From contig CAVPAL010000036.1 in NCBI GenBank assembly GCA_963701435.1, positions 276,937 to 340,936 on the forward strand: 64,000 nucleotides of DNA, in the 5' to 3' direction. This document shows, in pieces, positions 45,769-57,235 of the stretch (position 1 is its first letter; each line of letters begins with the position of its first letter). The position numbers were made by a program, and so were the translations under genes. Source of the DNA: JAACFF01 sp963701435 (lineage in GTDB: Bacteria; Chloroflexota; Anaerolineae; Promineifilales; Promineifilaceae). The notes beneath the pieces were generated by a model. That model ran no database searches and had not been told where the DNA came from. It saw only the letters and a list, made by a program, of their open reading frames with translations.

Positions 45769-48700
45769 ATGCATCACCCCAATTCGCGCAGTCATTTGCT
45801 GAAAATCATCTTTGTCTTATTTTTGTTCGCTTTATTGGTACCCACGACTGGTGGACCAACGGCCGTTTACGCCCTCAACTTCACCGTCGACACCACAGAC
45901 ATTTCAATTGACGCCAACCCTGGCGACGGCGTCTGTGATGATGGCGCTGGAAATTGCACCCTCTATGCTGCGATTCAAGAAGCCAACGCTTCGCCTGGTG
46001 CAGATGTAATCAACTTCAATATCCCCGGCGCGGGTGTACAGACCATTAGCTTCTTTAACATGCCAATCCCTATTACCGAGCCAGTGCTTATCGATGGCTA
46101 TTCCCAGCCTGGGGCTTCGCCTAATACCTTAACCAATGGCAGTGATGCCGTTCTGCTCATCGAGCTTCGGGGTAATGGCGAAATCTCAGATGGCCTGATC
46201 CTATCTGGCAGCGACATTACTGTGCAAGGTCTGGTGGTCAACAACTTTAATGGAAGCCAAATCTTGGTTTCGGGCGCGACAAATGCCAACATCAGTGGTA
46301 ACTACATTGGTACAGATGCGACTGGTTTAGCTTCGGGCAGTTTTGCAACTGGAATCCGAGTGGAAACATCTTCAGGCACGGTAATCGGTGGTAGCAGCCC
46401 TGGCGCTCGTAATATTATCTCTGGCAATGACGAAGGAATTGCATTGTGGGGTGGAACCAGTGTTGATGTCGATCCCGGCGTTACTGGTACGGTTATCCAG
46501 GGTAATTATATTGGTGTAGGCAGTGATGGCATTAGCGCTGTCCCGAACACAGGAACCTGGGGTGGCATCGTTGTCCGTAACTACGCTTCAAACAGCACAA
46601 TCGGCGGTCCAAATCCTGGCGAAGGCAACGTTATCGCCAACAACCCCATCGCTGTGAGCATGTTCTCTGGCTATCGCACCGCCATTGTCGGCAACAGCAT
46701 TTACAACAACAGCACTCAACCCCTCTACCTCAGCCTTGTTGGGACGAACGACAGCGGGGATGGGGATACCAGTCTCCTCGGTACGCAAGTTGCGAATATG
46801 GGCCAGAACTACCCGGTTCTCAGCGCGGCTGCGATCAATGGCGGGAACCTCACGGTTGATTACAGCATTGACTCAACCATTTCCAACAGTGCTTATCCCA
46901 TCGCCATTGATTTCTACGAAGCTGACAACGGCGCAGGCCGAACGCATCTTGGCCGCACAACCATTGCAGCTCCCGGTTCAGCCAGCGCAAACCTGGGTGA
47001 TGCGGCTTTGTTAGGCATTGCCGATGGCGATCCTATTGTGGCCACCGCCACCGATGCAGATGGCAACAGCTCTTTGTTTAGCCCAGTTGTGGCGGTTGTG
47101 GATCTAAGCACCGTTACGATTAATTTTGATGGGTTAACAACAGAATTTGGGGCCTCGGCCACTTTCATCCTCAACAACACCTATAATGCCCAAGGCACAA
47201 GTTTTGACTTTTTCGTTAAAAACGGTAGTTATCCCGCTATTGGCAACGACAATCTGGTCGTTGCCACCGATCCATCCGGCGGGGATGCTGTCATTAATTT
47301 TGCCTATGCCGTCGATTCGGTCAGCCTGGAATTTGTGGATATTGGCGCCGTACCTCCGGCTGTTGTCAATGCGTACGATCAAGCCAATGATGCCGCTGAT
47401 AACATATTCAATGGGGCTGTGGTGGATCAGGCCGTCAGCCAATACCAACGGTGTGGTTAACCTCTCTGGCAGCTGTATTCGCTCTTTGCTGGTTGAAGGA
47501 TCAGGTTTTGACTACACGGTTGACAATCTAATCATCACTCCTGCTGTTGGATCTGATTCCGATGAGGATGGCCTGATAGATTCATGCGATAATAGCACAC
47601 GCGATACCAGCACCACCATCCAGCCCAACGTGCCTACGGTGCAAACGGCTCAAACCTCCAAAGATGCCCAATGGTTCCGCCTCGATGTCACTGTTCCCGG
47701 CTCCATCATCAGCGCCACAATGTCCAGTGAGGCTGATTATGACCTGTTTTTGTTCGCCCCGCGTATTGATCAAGAATATGGGCAGCTGCGCGATATCGGC
47801 CGTTTGGTAGATATTGCCCAACTGACATGCCAGTAGCGACATCGCCCAGTTAAGTGACATTGCCCAATTGAGCGATATTGCCCGCCTTTACGATTTGGCG
47901 CAATTGAGCGACATTGCGCAGCTCAGCGATATTGCCCAACTGAGTGACATCGCCCAACTAAGCGATATTGCGCAGTTAAGCGACATTGCCCAACTGAGTG
48001 ACATCGCCCAACTGAGTGATATTGCGCAGTTAAGCGACATTGCCCAACTGAGTGACATCGCCCAGTTGAGCGATATTGCCCAACTGAGTGACATTGCGCA
48101 GCTTAGCGATATTGCCCAACTCAGCGACATTGCCCAACTGAGTGACATTGCTCAATTAAGCGACATTGCGCAGCTCAGCGATATTGCCCAACTGAGTGAC
48201 ATTGCCCAGCTAAGTGATATTGCCCAACTGAGTGATATTTCCCTGCTCTTTGCGCTGGCGGAGTTGAACAAAATCGCCCAGCTAAGTGATATTGGCCAAT
48301 TAACTGACATTGCGCAGCTGAGCGATATTGCCCAATTGAGTGACATTGCCCAGCTAAGTGATATTAGCGGGGAAGGCGGCATAGATTCGCTAGTGAAAAT
48401 ATCGGCTCATGCGCTGCCGACTAAGGTGGAGCATATCCAATACAATGTGCATGAATTGGCTGGTCCCTGGTTCTTGGCGGTGCTGCCGCGCAATGAGGCG
48501 GCGCTTGGACAACCGTTCTCGCTGCAAACCAGCATTATTGAATCGGCTGACCCGTTGCCGATTGTGACGGATGCTGTCGAGACAAATTATCCCACGCCGC
48601 CAGAAGATACGGCCGTTAACACCTTGATTCTGTTTAATCAATCTCGGTTAGAGGAGATGTATGGGGTAACGGCCGTTACCAACGCCGATCTCGTCAACAA

Positions 48701-51700
48701 AGTCAACACCCTCGCCAGCAATCCCAATGTAAATGGTGTGGTTATTAATCTCGATACCTATCCTGGCATTACCGACGCCTACATCCGTTGGGACAGCGAG
48801 CCCGGCAACCCCCAGGCGGCCAACTATGTAGCGCGCAGCATCAAAGCATTGCTGTACGACACCCTGCCTGCTTACCCTGAGGTGAAATACATCGTCGTGA
48901 TCGGTGGTGACACAATCATCCCTCACCGCCGCATCCAGGACACGACCTACGTGGGCAACGAGCGCACATACAAATATTATGATGATCCACGCTTGCTGGG
49001 CAACCAACAGTATCGCTACTATCTAAGTGATGATTATTATGCCGCCAGCATTCCCTATGGCGTGGTTGGACGCGAGCTGTATTTGCCGCAATACGCCATT
49101 GGTCGCCTGGTAGAAAACCCGGCCGAAATTGCTACAATGCTCGACACCTACCTGGGTGAACCGACGCTGGCGCCACAAAATGCCCTGATCACCGGGTACG
49201 ACTTCCTTGTGGATCAAGCCAACGAAATCAATGCCACTTTCCAGGAACAGGGTTTGAATCCCGCCAATGTGGACACCCTGATCAACAACACCTGGACAGC
49301 TGCCGATTTCCGCAATGCAGCCCTCGATGCCCAGTCATATGATTTGATTTCGCTCAACTCCCATTTTGACCATTTCCGCTTCTTCCCCAATGACAGAGAC
49401 AATGTGCTGGCGGCTGAATTCGAAGCCGTTGGCAGTAACTTCAATAACACCTTGATCTTCTCAGTGGGCTGCCATTCTGGTCTGAATGTGGACAACAATG
49501 GCGCAACATTCAGTTTCACCGGTAGCGACTATGCCCAGATATTTGCCCGCAATGGCGCTACCTTCCTGGGTAACACCGGCTTTGGTTACGGCGATGGCGA
49601 CCTGTTGGCCTATTCTGAGCGGTTGATGGTGAACTTTAGCGAGCAATTGGGCTACAACCCGGCGCCCGGACAGGTCAGCACCCTGCCCACAGTGGGCACA
49701 GCCATGTTGGAAGCCAAGCAGCGTTATCTGAACAGCCTGGGCAATGGCGGCCTGACCAACTACGATGAGAAGGTCTTGGGCGAAATGACGCTTTACGGTC
49801 TGCCCATGCTCAAGGTCAACATGCCCACCCAAACCAGCCAGGTTCCCGGCGGCGACAGCGTTTTGGGCAGCACACCCCAATCGACAGGCCCCGGCGACAC
49901 GACCATTTGGGACGTTGATTTGACCTTTGCCTACGACAGCCATGTGATCAACAATGCACCATACCGCCAGGGAACTTATTACACCATTCAAGGTGAAAAT
50001 GGCCTGTTGAGTACGGGTTCACGGCCGTTGCTGCCGCTGACGACGCGTAATTTCAGTTCGGTGACGGATGTGGCCCATGGTGTGTTGATGTTGGGTGGCA
50101 CTTTTACAGATAGTCCCAATTTTGACCCGATCATTACTGAATTTATTACGCAGGAAGTGACGCTGGATGCTGAAGGATTCTATCCGGTACAGCAGTTGTA
50201 TCCGCTCAGCCCGGCCAGTATGAACCGCTTCTTAACGGTCGATGACCTCTCGCAGCGATTGGTCGTCGTACCGGCCCAATTCCAGACGACGAATACAATA
50301 ACGCCGACAGTGGGTACGCTGCGTTTGTATGATTCACTTGATCTGTTGGTGTATACGGCTTCTTTCACGGAGACGGATTTCTTGCCGCCCAATGTCTGGT
50401 CGGTAACGGCGAATGCGGCGGCGACGGTTGATTTTACCGTGGAGTTGAGTGACAAAGAGACGGGTGTGTATCGCACGGTGGTACTGTATCGGGATACGGC
50501 CGTTTCTTCCTGGTCAAATCTCGATCTAACATACGATGCCGGTACAGGCCTGGCCACCGGCAGCATCCCACTCCCCAGCGGCACCATCGAATACTTCGTG
50601 CAGGCCGTCGACAACGCGGGTAACGTCGCCCTCGTCTTGGATCATGGCCTACCCTTCCGTATCTTATCAGCTACCGCCGATGGCGATGGTGATGGCATTG
50701 CCGACAATACCGACAACTGCCTCCTCGTTGCCAACAATAATCAGGCTGACCTCGATGGCGATGGCCTCGGCGATAGCTGTGACTTCAACAAAGATGGCGA
50801 TGCCATAGCCGATATCATCGACCAATTCCCCGATGATCCAACCGAATGGTGGGACATCGATGGCGATGGCATTGGCGATAACGCTGACAATAACAGCGAC
50901 AACGATTCCTGGACCGATGATGTTGATAACTGCGACTACAGTGACAACGAAGATCAACTCAACACCGATGGCGACGCCTATGGGGATGCCTGCGACCTGA
51001 ACGATGACAATGATCCAATCCCCGATGCTTTCGATAAACTGCCTATTGATCCAACCGAATGGCTGGATTTTGACGAAGACGGCATTGGCGATTTCACCGA
51101 TACGGATGACGACAACGATGGCATAATTGATAGCGAGGACCCTTACCCCCTGAATGTACCTCCGGCCGTGGTGGATGATACGGTGGTGTCGGAGGGCACG
51201 GCCGTTTCCATTGACATCACCAGCAACGACACCGATAAAGATGGCAATCTCGTCCCAGCCACTGCCTCTATCACAATCCCACCATCACATGGCACGCTGG
51301 TCAACGACGGCAATGGCACATTTACCTACACCCCCACCGCCGGCTACATCGGCAGCGACAGCTTCGCCTATGAAGTTTGCGACAGCGAAGGTCTTTGTGA
51401 CACTGGCACAGTCAACATCACCGTCGTCGGTTCTGTAAACAACCAGCCCACCGTTGGCGAAATCACCGCCCCGGCTGAGCCGATACAGTTAGGCACGGCC
51501 ATTGATGTCGCTGTCGATTATGAAGATGTGGATACCAATGACTCCTTAACGGTTACCTGGGATTGGGGTGATGGCAGCAGTACAACCGATGCTTTAGCAA
51601 CAGTTTCTGGCACAGCCGCCGCGACACACGACTATGCTGAAACGGGTGTTTATACAGTGCAGGTGACCATTGAAGATGCAGAAGGGGAAACGGCCGTTAC

Positions 51701-52169
51701 CATCTACCAATACGTCGTTATCTACGATTCCGCAGGTGGGTTTGTCACCGGCGGCGGCTGGATAGATTCCCAGGCTGGCTGGTGTACCTTCAACCCCGAA
51801 TGTGAGCAGGCCAGTGGCCGCGCTAACTTCGGCTTTGTCGCCAAATACAAGAAGGGCGCCTCCATCCCCATAGGTAACACGCAATTCCAGTTCCAGGTCG
51901 GTGGCTTCAACTTCCATTCCGATACCTACCAGTGGCTCGTCATCAATCAAGGTGGCACCAATGCCCAATTCAAAGGCTCGGGCACCATCAATGGTCAAGC
52001 AGACCCCAACGGCAATGACTACAAGTTCATGATTTGGGCTAAAGACAGCAATCCCGACACCTTCCGCATCAAAATCTGGTGGGAAGACAATAACATAGAA
52101 AATGTAGTTTACGACACGGGCGTCAAAATACCAATTGCCGGCGGCAGCATCAAGATTCATCAAAAGTGA
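45769..52169 (+). CDS. Giant secreted C25-type (gingipain-like) peptidase with beta-helix and hexapeptide repeats (two frame interruptions)
   Basis: About 2,130 residues if the indels near 47437 and 47815-47836 are repaired. The order is: signal peptide (1-36); CSLREA-like motif NPGDGVCDDGAGNCTLYAAI; right-handed beta-helix (to about 400); Ca-type SDSDEDGLIDSCDN; PPC-like EADYDLFLFAP; some 30 IAQLSD hexads; clan CD peptidase core with His in LNSHFDHFRF (49362-49364) and Cys in FSVGCHSGLNV (49470-49472), then DEKVLGEMTLYGLPMLKV; thrombospondin type 3 repeats (50680-51160); tandem-95/cadherin-like domain; PKD domain; post-COAP-1 domain to the end. ATG 45769 follows GGAG. It is a surface or extracellular protease, perhaps acting on other bacteria or host matter. 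The C25 assignment is by motif only. Confidence 0.8.
47780..48365 (+). repeat. 18-bp tandem repeats encoding the hexapeptide IAQLSD
   Basis: Units such as GATATTGCCCAACTGAGT vary at third codon positions but always encode the same six residues. Nineteen uninterrupted perfect protein units span 47898-48239. A divergent pair follows (SLLFALAELNKI), then five more to 48365. Units before 47898 read GQLRDI GRLVDI and several indel-broken copies. The pattern fits the left-handed beta-helix rule [LIV]-[GAED]-x-x-[STAV]-x. Synonymous variation with fixed protein sequence indicates selection on the protein. Confidence 0.85.
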
Positions 52170-52262
52170 ATAAATAAGGGTAGGGCGGTGAACTGCCCCC
52201 TACCCTTATCGAAAATCAATCAGGTAGTTATTGGCAGTAGTTAGACCACGTGAGGGGTTCGG

Positions 52263-55200
52263 ATGGAAACAGCAGCAGCTTATATTCCCATAGACAGACG
52301 ATTGGCACTTGCTGCTGGTCATGATTTGCCTCAGCACACACATGGCGTGGCATTATTTGCCGATATTTCTGGCTTTACCCCATTGACTGAAATGTTGGCC
52401 CGGCAGCTTGGCGCCCGACGCGGCGCAGAGGAGCTGACGAGGCAGTTGAATCGGGTGTATGATGCCTTAATTACGGCTTTGCACCATTATGGCGGCAGTG
52501 TCATAGGGTTTAGTGGTGATGCCATTACCTGTTGGTTGGATGGGGATGATGGCAGCAGGGGAACGGCAACGGCCGTTGCCATGCAAACCGCCATGCAAGA
52601 CTTCAGCCAGATTCGATTTGGCGCAGAAACCGTCTCGCTGGGTTTGAAAACGGCCGTTGTCAAAGGTCCCGTCCGCCGCTTCATCGTCGGTGATCCATCC
52701 TACCTGCTGCTTGATGTGATGGCCGGACAAACGCTGCACCGACTGGCCGGCGCCGAACATCAGGCTGAAAAAGGGGATGTCATTGTTGATGCTTCGATTG
52801 CCCAGACCCTGGGCGAAACTCTGCAAATTAGTGCATGGCGCACCGATCATGAAAGCCATGAATCCTACGCTGTGGTAGGCAGCTACACGGCCGATGTGCC
52901 CGCCAAGCCGTGGCCAGCCATCCCAGACGACAGCCTGTCTGATGAACAGGCGCGCTCCTGGTTGTTAACGGGGGTCTATCGCCGCTTACAAGCTGCCCAG
53001 GGCGCCTACCTGGCTGAACTGCGGCCCGCCGCCGCCCTCTTCCTGCGCTTTGGCGGCATTGATTACGATGCCGACCCCGCCGCTCCGCAAAAGCTGGATA
53101 CCTACATTCGTGGCGTCGGCCAGATTTTGGCCCGCTATGAAGGCAGCCTGCTGCAGCTCACCATTGGTGACAAAGGCAGTTATCTTTATGCCTCTATGGG
53201 CGCACCTGTAGCCCATGAAGATAATGTAGACCGTCATTTACGGGTGGCCTGGGAAATCCAAACGATGTCCAGCCAACTGCCGTTTATTGAACCGGTACAG
53301 ATTGGCGTGACATACGGCCGTATGTATGCCGGTGCGTATGGGGGCAATGCCAGACGTACCTACGGCGTCCTCGGCGACGCCGTCAACCTCTCTGCGCGGC
53401 TTATGCAGGCTGCCCAGCCGGGCCAAATTCTGGTCAATGACGACGCCTACGCCAAAGCCAGCGACAGATTCCTGTGGGAAACATTACCCGCTATCCGTGT
53501 CAAAGGAAAAAGCGATCCCATTGCCCTCAATCGGTTGATCGGCATGCAAACCCAGCGTGCCTTGCGTTCCCTCAACACGCTTTACCCCGACCCACCGATT
53601 GGGCGCAAAGAAATATTGGCGCAGCTAGACAGCGCCATTACCCGGCTGGACCAGGGCAAAGGGCAACTCATTCGTTTAGCAGGGGATGCAGGCATGGGCA
53701 AAACCCACATCGCTGCCGAATTCAGCCGCCGCGCCCGCGGCCAAAATATGCGCCTCGCCCTGGGAACCTGCCACAGCCTGACCCGCAACAGCCTATATCA
53801 ACCCTGGCGTGACATCTTTTATGCTTTATTGGAATTGGATGATAGCAGCGAAAGCAACGCCATCGCTCAGTTAACCACCTATATCGAACAAGTCCATCCC
53901 GACTGGCAACTGCGCCTGCCGCTGCTTGGCGATTTGCTTAACTTGCCGATCCCGGACAATCCGACCACGGCTGCGTTAGAAAGCGATCTACGCCAAAAAG
54001 CGCTTTTCTCCCTGCTTGTCGAAATGATTCAAACCTGGGCGCAAGCCCAGCCGTTGGTTCTCATCATCGACAGTGCCCATTGGATGGATGAAGCATCCGA
54101 GGCCTTGACCCAACTGCTGGGGCAACAAGCAGCGGGTACTGCGCCCGTTATGCTGCTTCTATTAACCCGACCCGAGCTTGTTGGCAGTTCCACTCAACTA
54201 CCTGAGTTGATTCGGCTGCCCTATTTCACCACCTTAATGCTTGCTGAAATGCAAGAAGCGCAAACGCGGCAATTATTAGAACAATTCCTGGAGGGTGATG
54301 TTTCGCCTTTATTGCTGTCGGTTGTACAGACGCTGGCCCACGGTAATCCCTTCTTCCTTCACGAATTATTGCTGGCAATGCGTGCGGCCGGGCAAATTGC
54401 GCAGCAGGATGGCCTTTGGCAGATTTCGCCGGAGCTGGTGTTGCTGCTGCAACGGGCTGATTTTGTGACCCAGGTGGACGGCCGTTGGTTGTTGAAGCCC
54501 AATGTGGATTTATCTTCCGTGAAATTGGGGCTGCCTGATTCCATTCATGGCATGGTGCTGGCCCATTTGGATCGTTTGCCGGAGAGCCATAAGTTGACGC
54601 TGAAAATCAGCAGTGTCTTAGGGTATTACATCGACTTGGTTTTGGTGGCAGAAGTCCATCCTGAAGGAAAAGATGTGCCTCAGATTGAATCAGAAGCGGC
54701 ATACATGGCAGCCGAAGAAGTGGTTCACGAGGAGATGCCTGATCGCAAAATTTATGCTTTCCGGCAGCAAACCACGCAGGAGGTGGCGTATGAAACGCTG
54801 CTGCATGGGCAGCGGCAGCAGTTACACCGGCTGGTGGTGGAAGCTTTGGCCGAACAGCAGCCCGATGCGGTGGTGGAGATCGCGCATCATGCCCTGATGG
54901 CGGAATTATGGCCGCTGGCAATGGACTACAATTTACTGGCGGGGGAAAGAGCGAAACAGCTGTATGCCAATCAACAGGCGATTGATTTTTTGCAGAAGTC
55001 GCTGCGCTGTGCCCAGGCGCTGCCAGATACGGAAACAGGCAATCAGATGAAGCGGATTCATTTGGCGTTGGGCGAGTTGTTTGTAACAACCAGCCAGTAT
55101 GATGATGCCCACAAGCATTTGGCCGCAGGCTTGTCTCTGGCACAGGCGGACCAGGATTGGGAGGCAGAAGCCTTGTGTTATCGTTGGTACGGCCGTTCCT

Positions 55201-56288
55201 TTGAACGGCGTGGTGAATACAAGCTGGCTCTTGCCTGGTTAGACAAAGGATTCAAAAGACTCAATGGCCACACGTCTACCGAAGACGCAGAAATATCGTT
55301 AATTGCTGGATTGGTAAACTACAGACAAGCCAACTTTGACCAGGCCTTACAACTGTGCCAGCGCAGCCTAAGCGTCGGCCAAAAATTAGATGATGCGGCC
55401 ATTCAGGCCCGTACTTATAACCTGATGGGCATCGTTACCCTGCGTCAGGACAGCACTGCTGCTATTGAACAATTCCAACAATCGCTGGCCCAATACGAAC
55501 AATTGCAAAATGTATACGGCCAGGCCACCTCGCACAATCTGATTGCCAACGGCCAATTTGCCCAGGGTTTATGGTCGCAAGCAGATACGCATTACCGCCA
55601 TTCGCTTGACTATTTTACTCAGATTGGCAGCATATACAGTCAGGTTTTGGTCAACAACAATCTGGGAGGCATTGCCCTCAAACAAGGCCGGCTCGATGCG
55701 GCCTTGGGTTATTACCAGCGAGCCCTGCGCCTGCTGCAACAAACTGGTGGATCTTTGTGGGTTTTTGGCGCATTAAACTTAAATATGGGACACACTTATA
55801 TGCGCCAGCGTGAGCTGAACCAGGCGGAAACAGCCTTGCAAATGGCTCTGGCCTATTTTGAACAGGCACAACTGCGGGATTTATTGCCGGAGCTTTATGG
55901 CTTATTTGCGGAACTTTACTGGCGCCAAAATGATTTGTCTGAGGCTGAATCGACTGCTCAGCAGGCGGTGGATTTAGCCCGGGAACTGGAAATGCCGCGT
56001 GAGGAAGGTCATAACTTGCGTATTATGGGCGAGATTTTGCGCACGCAACAGCAGTCTGATGAGGCTCAGAATCATTTTGAGCAGAGCTACCAGGTGCTGA
56101 TGCAGGCTGGTGATATGTATGAGAGCGCCAAGACGCAACTGGCCTTGGCCCGGTTATATGTGGAATACGGCCGTATCCCAGAGGCGCAGCAGGCTTTAGA
56201 CCTGTGTGAACCAATTTTTACTCAGTTAGAAGCCCAACTTGATCTGCACCAGGTGAATCGTTTGCAAGCTGACTTGATGAACCGTTAA
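52263..56288 (+). CDS. Class III nucleotide cyclase pair fused to ATPase and TPR (soluble adenylyl cyclase-like)
   Basis: A protein of 1,341 residues. Cyclase domain 1 (about 25-175) has the metal site FADISGFTPLTEML and GFSGDAITCWLDG. Domain 2 (about 265-410) has GVTYGRMYAGAYGG and GVLGDAVNLSARLMQAA. An AAA/STAND-type ATPase follows, with Walker A LAGDAGMGKTHIAAEF (about 471-486) and Walker B VLIIDSAHWMDEAS (about 600), then at least eight TPR-like repeats to the end. The layout is that of mammalian soluble adenylyl cyclase and many bacterial sAC-like proteins. It probably makes cAMP in response to protein or small-molecule signals. It starts 93 bases after the giant peptidase, on the same strand. 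Confidence 0.9.
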   Translation: METAAAYIPIDRRLALAAGHDLPQHTHGVALFADISGFTPLTEMLARQLGARRGAEELTRQLNRVYDALITALHHYGGSVIGFSGDAITCWLDGDDGSRGTATAVAMQTAMQDFSQIRFGAETVSLGLKTAVVKGPVRRFIVGDPSYLLLDVMAGQTLHRLAGAEHQAEKGDVIVDASIAQTLGETLQISAWRTDHESHESYAVVGSYTADVPAKPWPAIPDDSLSDEQARSWLLTGVYRRLQAAQGAYLAELRPAAALFLRFGGIDYDADPAAPQKLDTYIRGVGQILARYEGSLLQLTIGDKGSYLYASMGAPVAHEDNVDRHLRVAWEIQTMSSQLPFIEPVQIGVTYGRMYAGAYGGNARRTYGVLGDAVNLSARLMQAAQPGQILVNDDAYAKASDRFLWETLPAIRVKGKSDPIALNRLIGMQTQRALRSLNTLYPDPPIGRKEILAQLDSAITRLDQGKGQLIRLAGDAGMGKTHIAAEFSRRARGQNMRLALGTCHSLTRNSLYQPWRDIFYALLELDDSSESNAIAQLTTYIEQVHPDWQLRLPLLGDLLNLPIPDNPTTAALESDLRQKALFSLLVEMIQTWAQAQPLVLIIDSAHWMDEASEALTQLLGQQAAGTAPVMLLLLTRPELVGSSTQLPELIRLPYFTTLMLAEMQEAQTRQLLEQFLEGDVSPLLLSVVQTLAHGNPFFLHELLLAMRAAGQIAQQDGLWQISPELVLLLQRADFVTQVDGRWLLKPNVDLSSVKLGLPDSIHGMVLAHLDRLPESHKLTLKISSVLGYYIDLVLVAEVHPEGKDVPQIESEAAYMAAEEVVHEEMPDRKIYAFRQQTTQEVAYETLLHGQRQQLHRLVVEALAEQQPDAVVEIAHHALMAELWPLAMDYNLLAGERAKQLYANQQAIDFLQKSLRCAQALPDTETGNQMKRIHLALGELFVTTSQYDDAHKHLAAGLSLAQADQDWEAEALCYRWYGRSFERRGEYKLALAWLDKGFKRLNGHTSTEDAEISLIAGLVNYRQANFDQALQLCQRSLSVGQKLDDAAIQARTYNLMGIVTLRQDSTAAIEQFQQSLAQYEQLQNVYGQATSHNLIANGQFAQGLWSQADTHYRHSLDYFTQIGSIYSQVLVNNNLGGIALKQGRLDAALGYYQRALRLLQQTGGSLWVFGALNLNMGHTYMRQRELNQAETALQMALAYFEQAQLRDLLPELYGLFAELYWRQNDLSEAESTAQQAVDLARELEMPREEGHNLRIMGEILRTQQQSDEAQNHFEQSYQVLMQAGDMYESAKTQLALARLYVEYGRIPEAQQALDLCEPIFTQLEAQLDLHQVNRLQADLMNR

Positions 56289-56316
56289 CATTTATTTTTC
56301 CCGTGAAGGTAACAAA

Positions 56317-56481
56317 GTGACTCAAGTTCCAACCCCGACTAAGATTTCCCCTTTGCTGTATTTTGTAATCGGGCAATTAAACGCAGCCAATTCGAAGATT
56401 GCCATCAGCTCATTTGGGTCTACCGCCATTGGTTTTGCCGCATCGGGTCTCATGGTTATGATAATATGCCATGGTTTATAA
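56317..56481 (+). CDS. Small hydrophobic protein (54 aa, GTG start)
   Basis: A short frame 28 bases after the cyclase stop. GTGAAGG precedes the GTG start. It reads TQVPTPTKISPLLYFVIGQL, then SKIAISSFGSTAIGFAASGL and a hydrophobic end. One membrane helix is likely. I know no homologue; coding potential rests on position, ribosome-binding site and composition only. It might be a small partner of the cyclase. Confidence 0.4.
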   Translation: MTQVPTPTKISPLLYFVIGQLNAANSKIAISSFGSTAIGFAASGLMVMIICHGL

Positions 56482-56546
56482 TTTCCATAAGCTTATTGCT
56501 GTAGCGTCATCCCGAATGGTCTGCGGCCATTACTTTAGTGTCGATA

Positions 56547-56580
56547 CAGGTGCGACGCGCACGAATTCGCGTCGCACCTG
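56547..56580. repeat. GC-rich hairpin before the HD gene
   Basis: CAGGTGCGACGCG (56547-56559) pairs exactly with CGCGTCGCACCTG (56568-56580), loop CACGAATT. It lies 11 bases before the HD gene start and 65 bases after the small frame. It may terminate the upstream transcript or control the HD gene; there is no T-run. Confidence 0.6.
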
Positions 56581-56591
56581 TGGTAGTAAGT

Positions 56592-57224
56592 ATGATTATC
56601 AACTCTGTTTCTTTGGTAAAAATCGTGACGGCGCCTGAGCATAAGCAAGCCATTGCCTATGCCTTTAATCGGTTACAAAGTGAGCTTTCACCCAGGCTCA
56701 CTTATCATAATTATTGGCATACAAAAGAGGATGTGGTCCCAGGTTGTCAGCGTATTTCTAATTTGATGGACATTGACGAAGAAGAGCGTGCTTTATTAGA
56801 AGTCGGCGCCGCATTTCATGACATCGGATTTGTAGAAAGCAACAGGGATCATGAGCTGATTGGGGCGAAAATTGCCACCCAGGTTTTGCCAACGTTTGGC
56901 TATTCTGAACGTGAAATTAAGTTGGTGGCGGGGATGATTCTGGCTACCCGTTTACCTCAATCTCCTCATAATTTGCTGGAAGAAATTTTGGCCGACGCAG
57001 ATCTTGGTGTACTGGGGCGTCCTGATTTTTTAGCCCGTAATGCCTGTTTGCGGCAAGAATTGGCCAATTATGGGAATGAGATTCAGTCTAAACAATGGGT
57101 TGAAGGACAAATAACGTTTTTAGAAAAGCACATTTACTTTACACCAGCGGCGAAGATGCTGTATGATCCGTTGAAGCAGCAAAATATTGCTGTGTTAAAG
57201 GAAAAACTTCTAACGCTGGATTAA
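56592..57224 (+). CDS. HD-domain phosphohydrolase
   Basis: A protein of 210 residues. The metal-binding HD set is complete: YHNYWHTKEDV, the HD pair in AAFHDIGFVESN, and ADADLGVLGRPDF. The family hydrolyses nucleotides, including cyclic nucleotides in some members, so a cAMP phosphodiesterase role is possible given the neighbouring cyclase. ATG 56592 is preferred over 56538 because the extra N-terminus is encoded by the hairpin at 56547-56580. The next gene, another HD protein, begins 11 bases after the stop. Confidence 0.85.
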   Translation: MIINSVSLVKIVTAPEHKQAIAYAFNRLQSELSPRLTYHNYWHTKEDVVPGCQRISNLMDIDEEERALLEVGAAFHDIGFVESNRDHELIGAKIATQVLPTFGYSEREIKLVAGMILATRLPQSPHNLLEEILADADLGVLGRPDFLARNACLRQELANYGNEIQSKQWVEGQITFLEKHIYFTPAAKMLYDPLKQQNIAVLKEKLLTLD

Positions 57225-57235
57225 ATTTCTCTATT

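Noticed and set aside
47780..48365. Tandem 18-bp repeats as a CRISPR array
   Set aside because: Units are contiguous without spacers, vary synonymously and encode a constant hexapeptide.
47888..48382. Minus-strand open frames with repeated MSLSWAISL-type residues
   Set aside because: They are the mirror of the IAQLSD-encoding tandem repeat; no start signals or family features, and the plus-strand frame is clearly selected.
54607..55143. 178-residue minus-strand frame inside the cyclase gene
   Set aside because: Pro/His-rich antisense shadow; the plus-strand frame is continuous and domain-supported.
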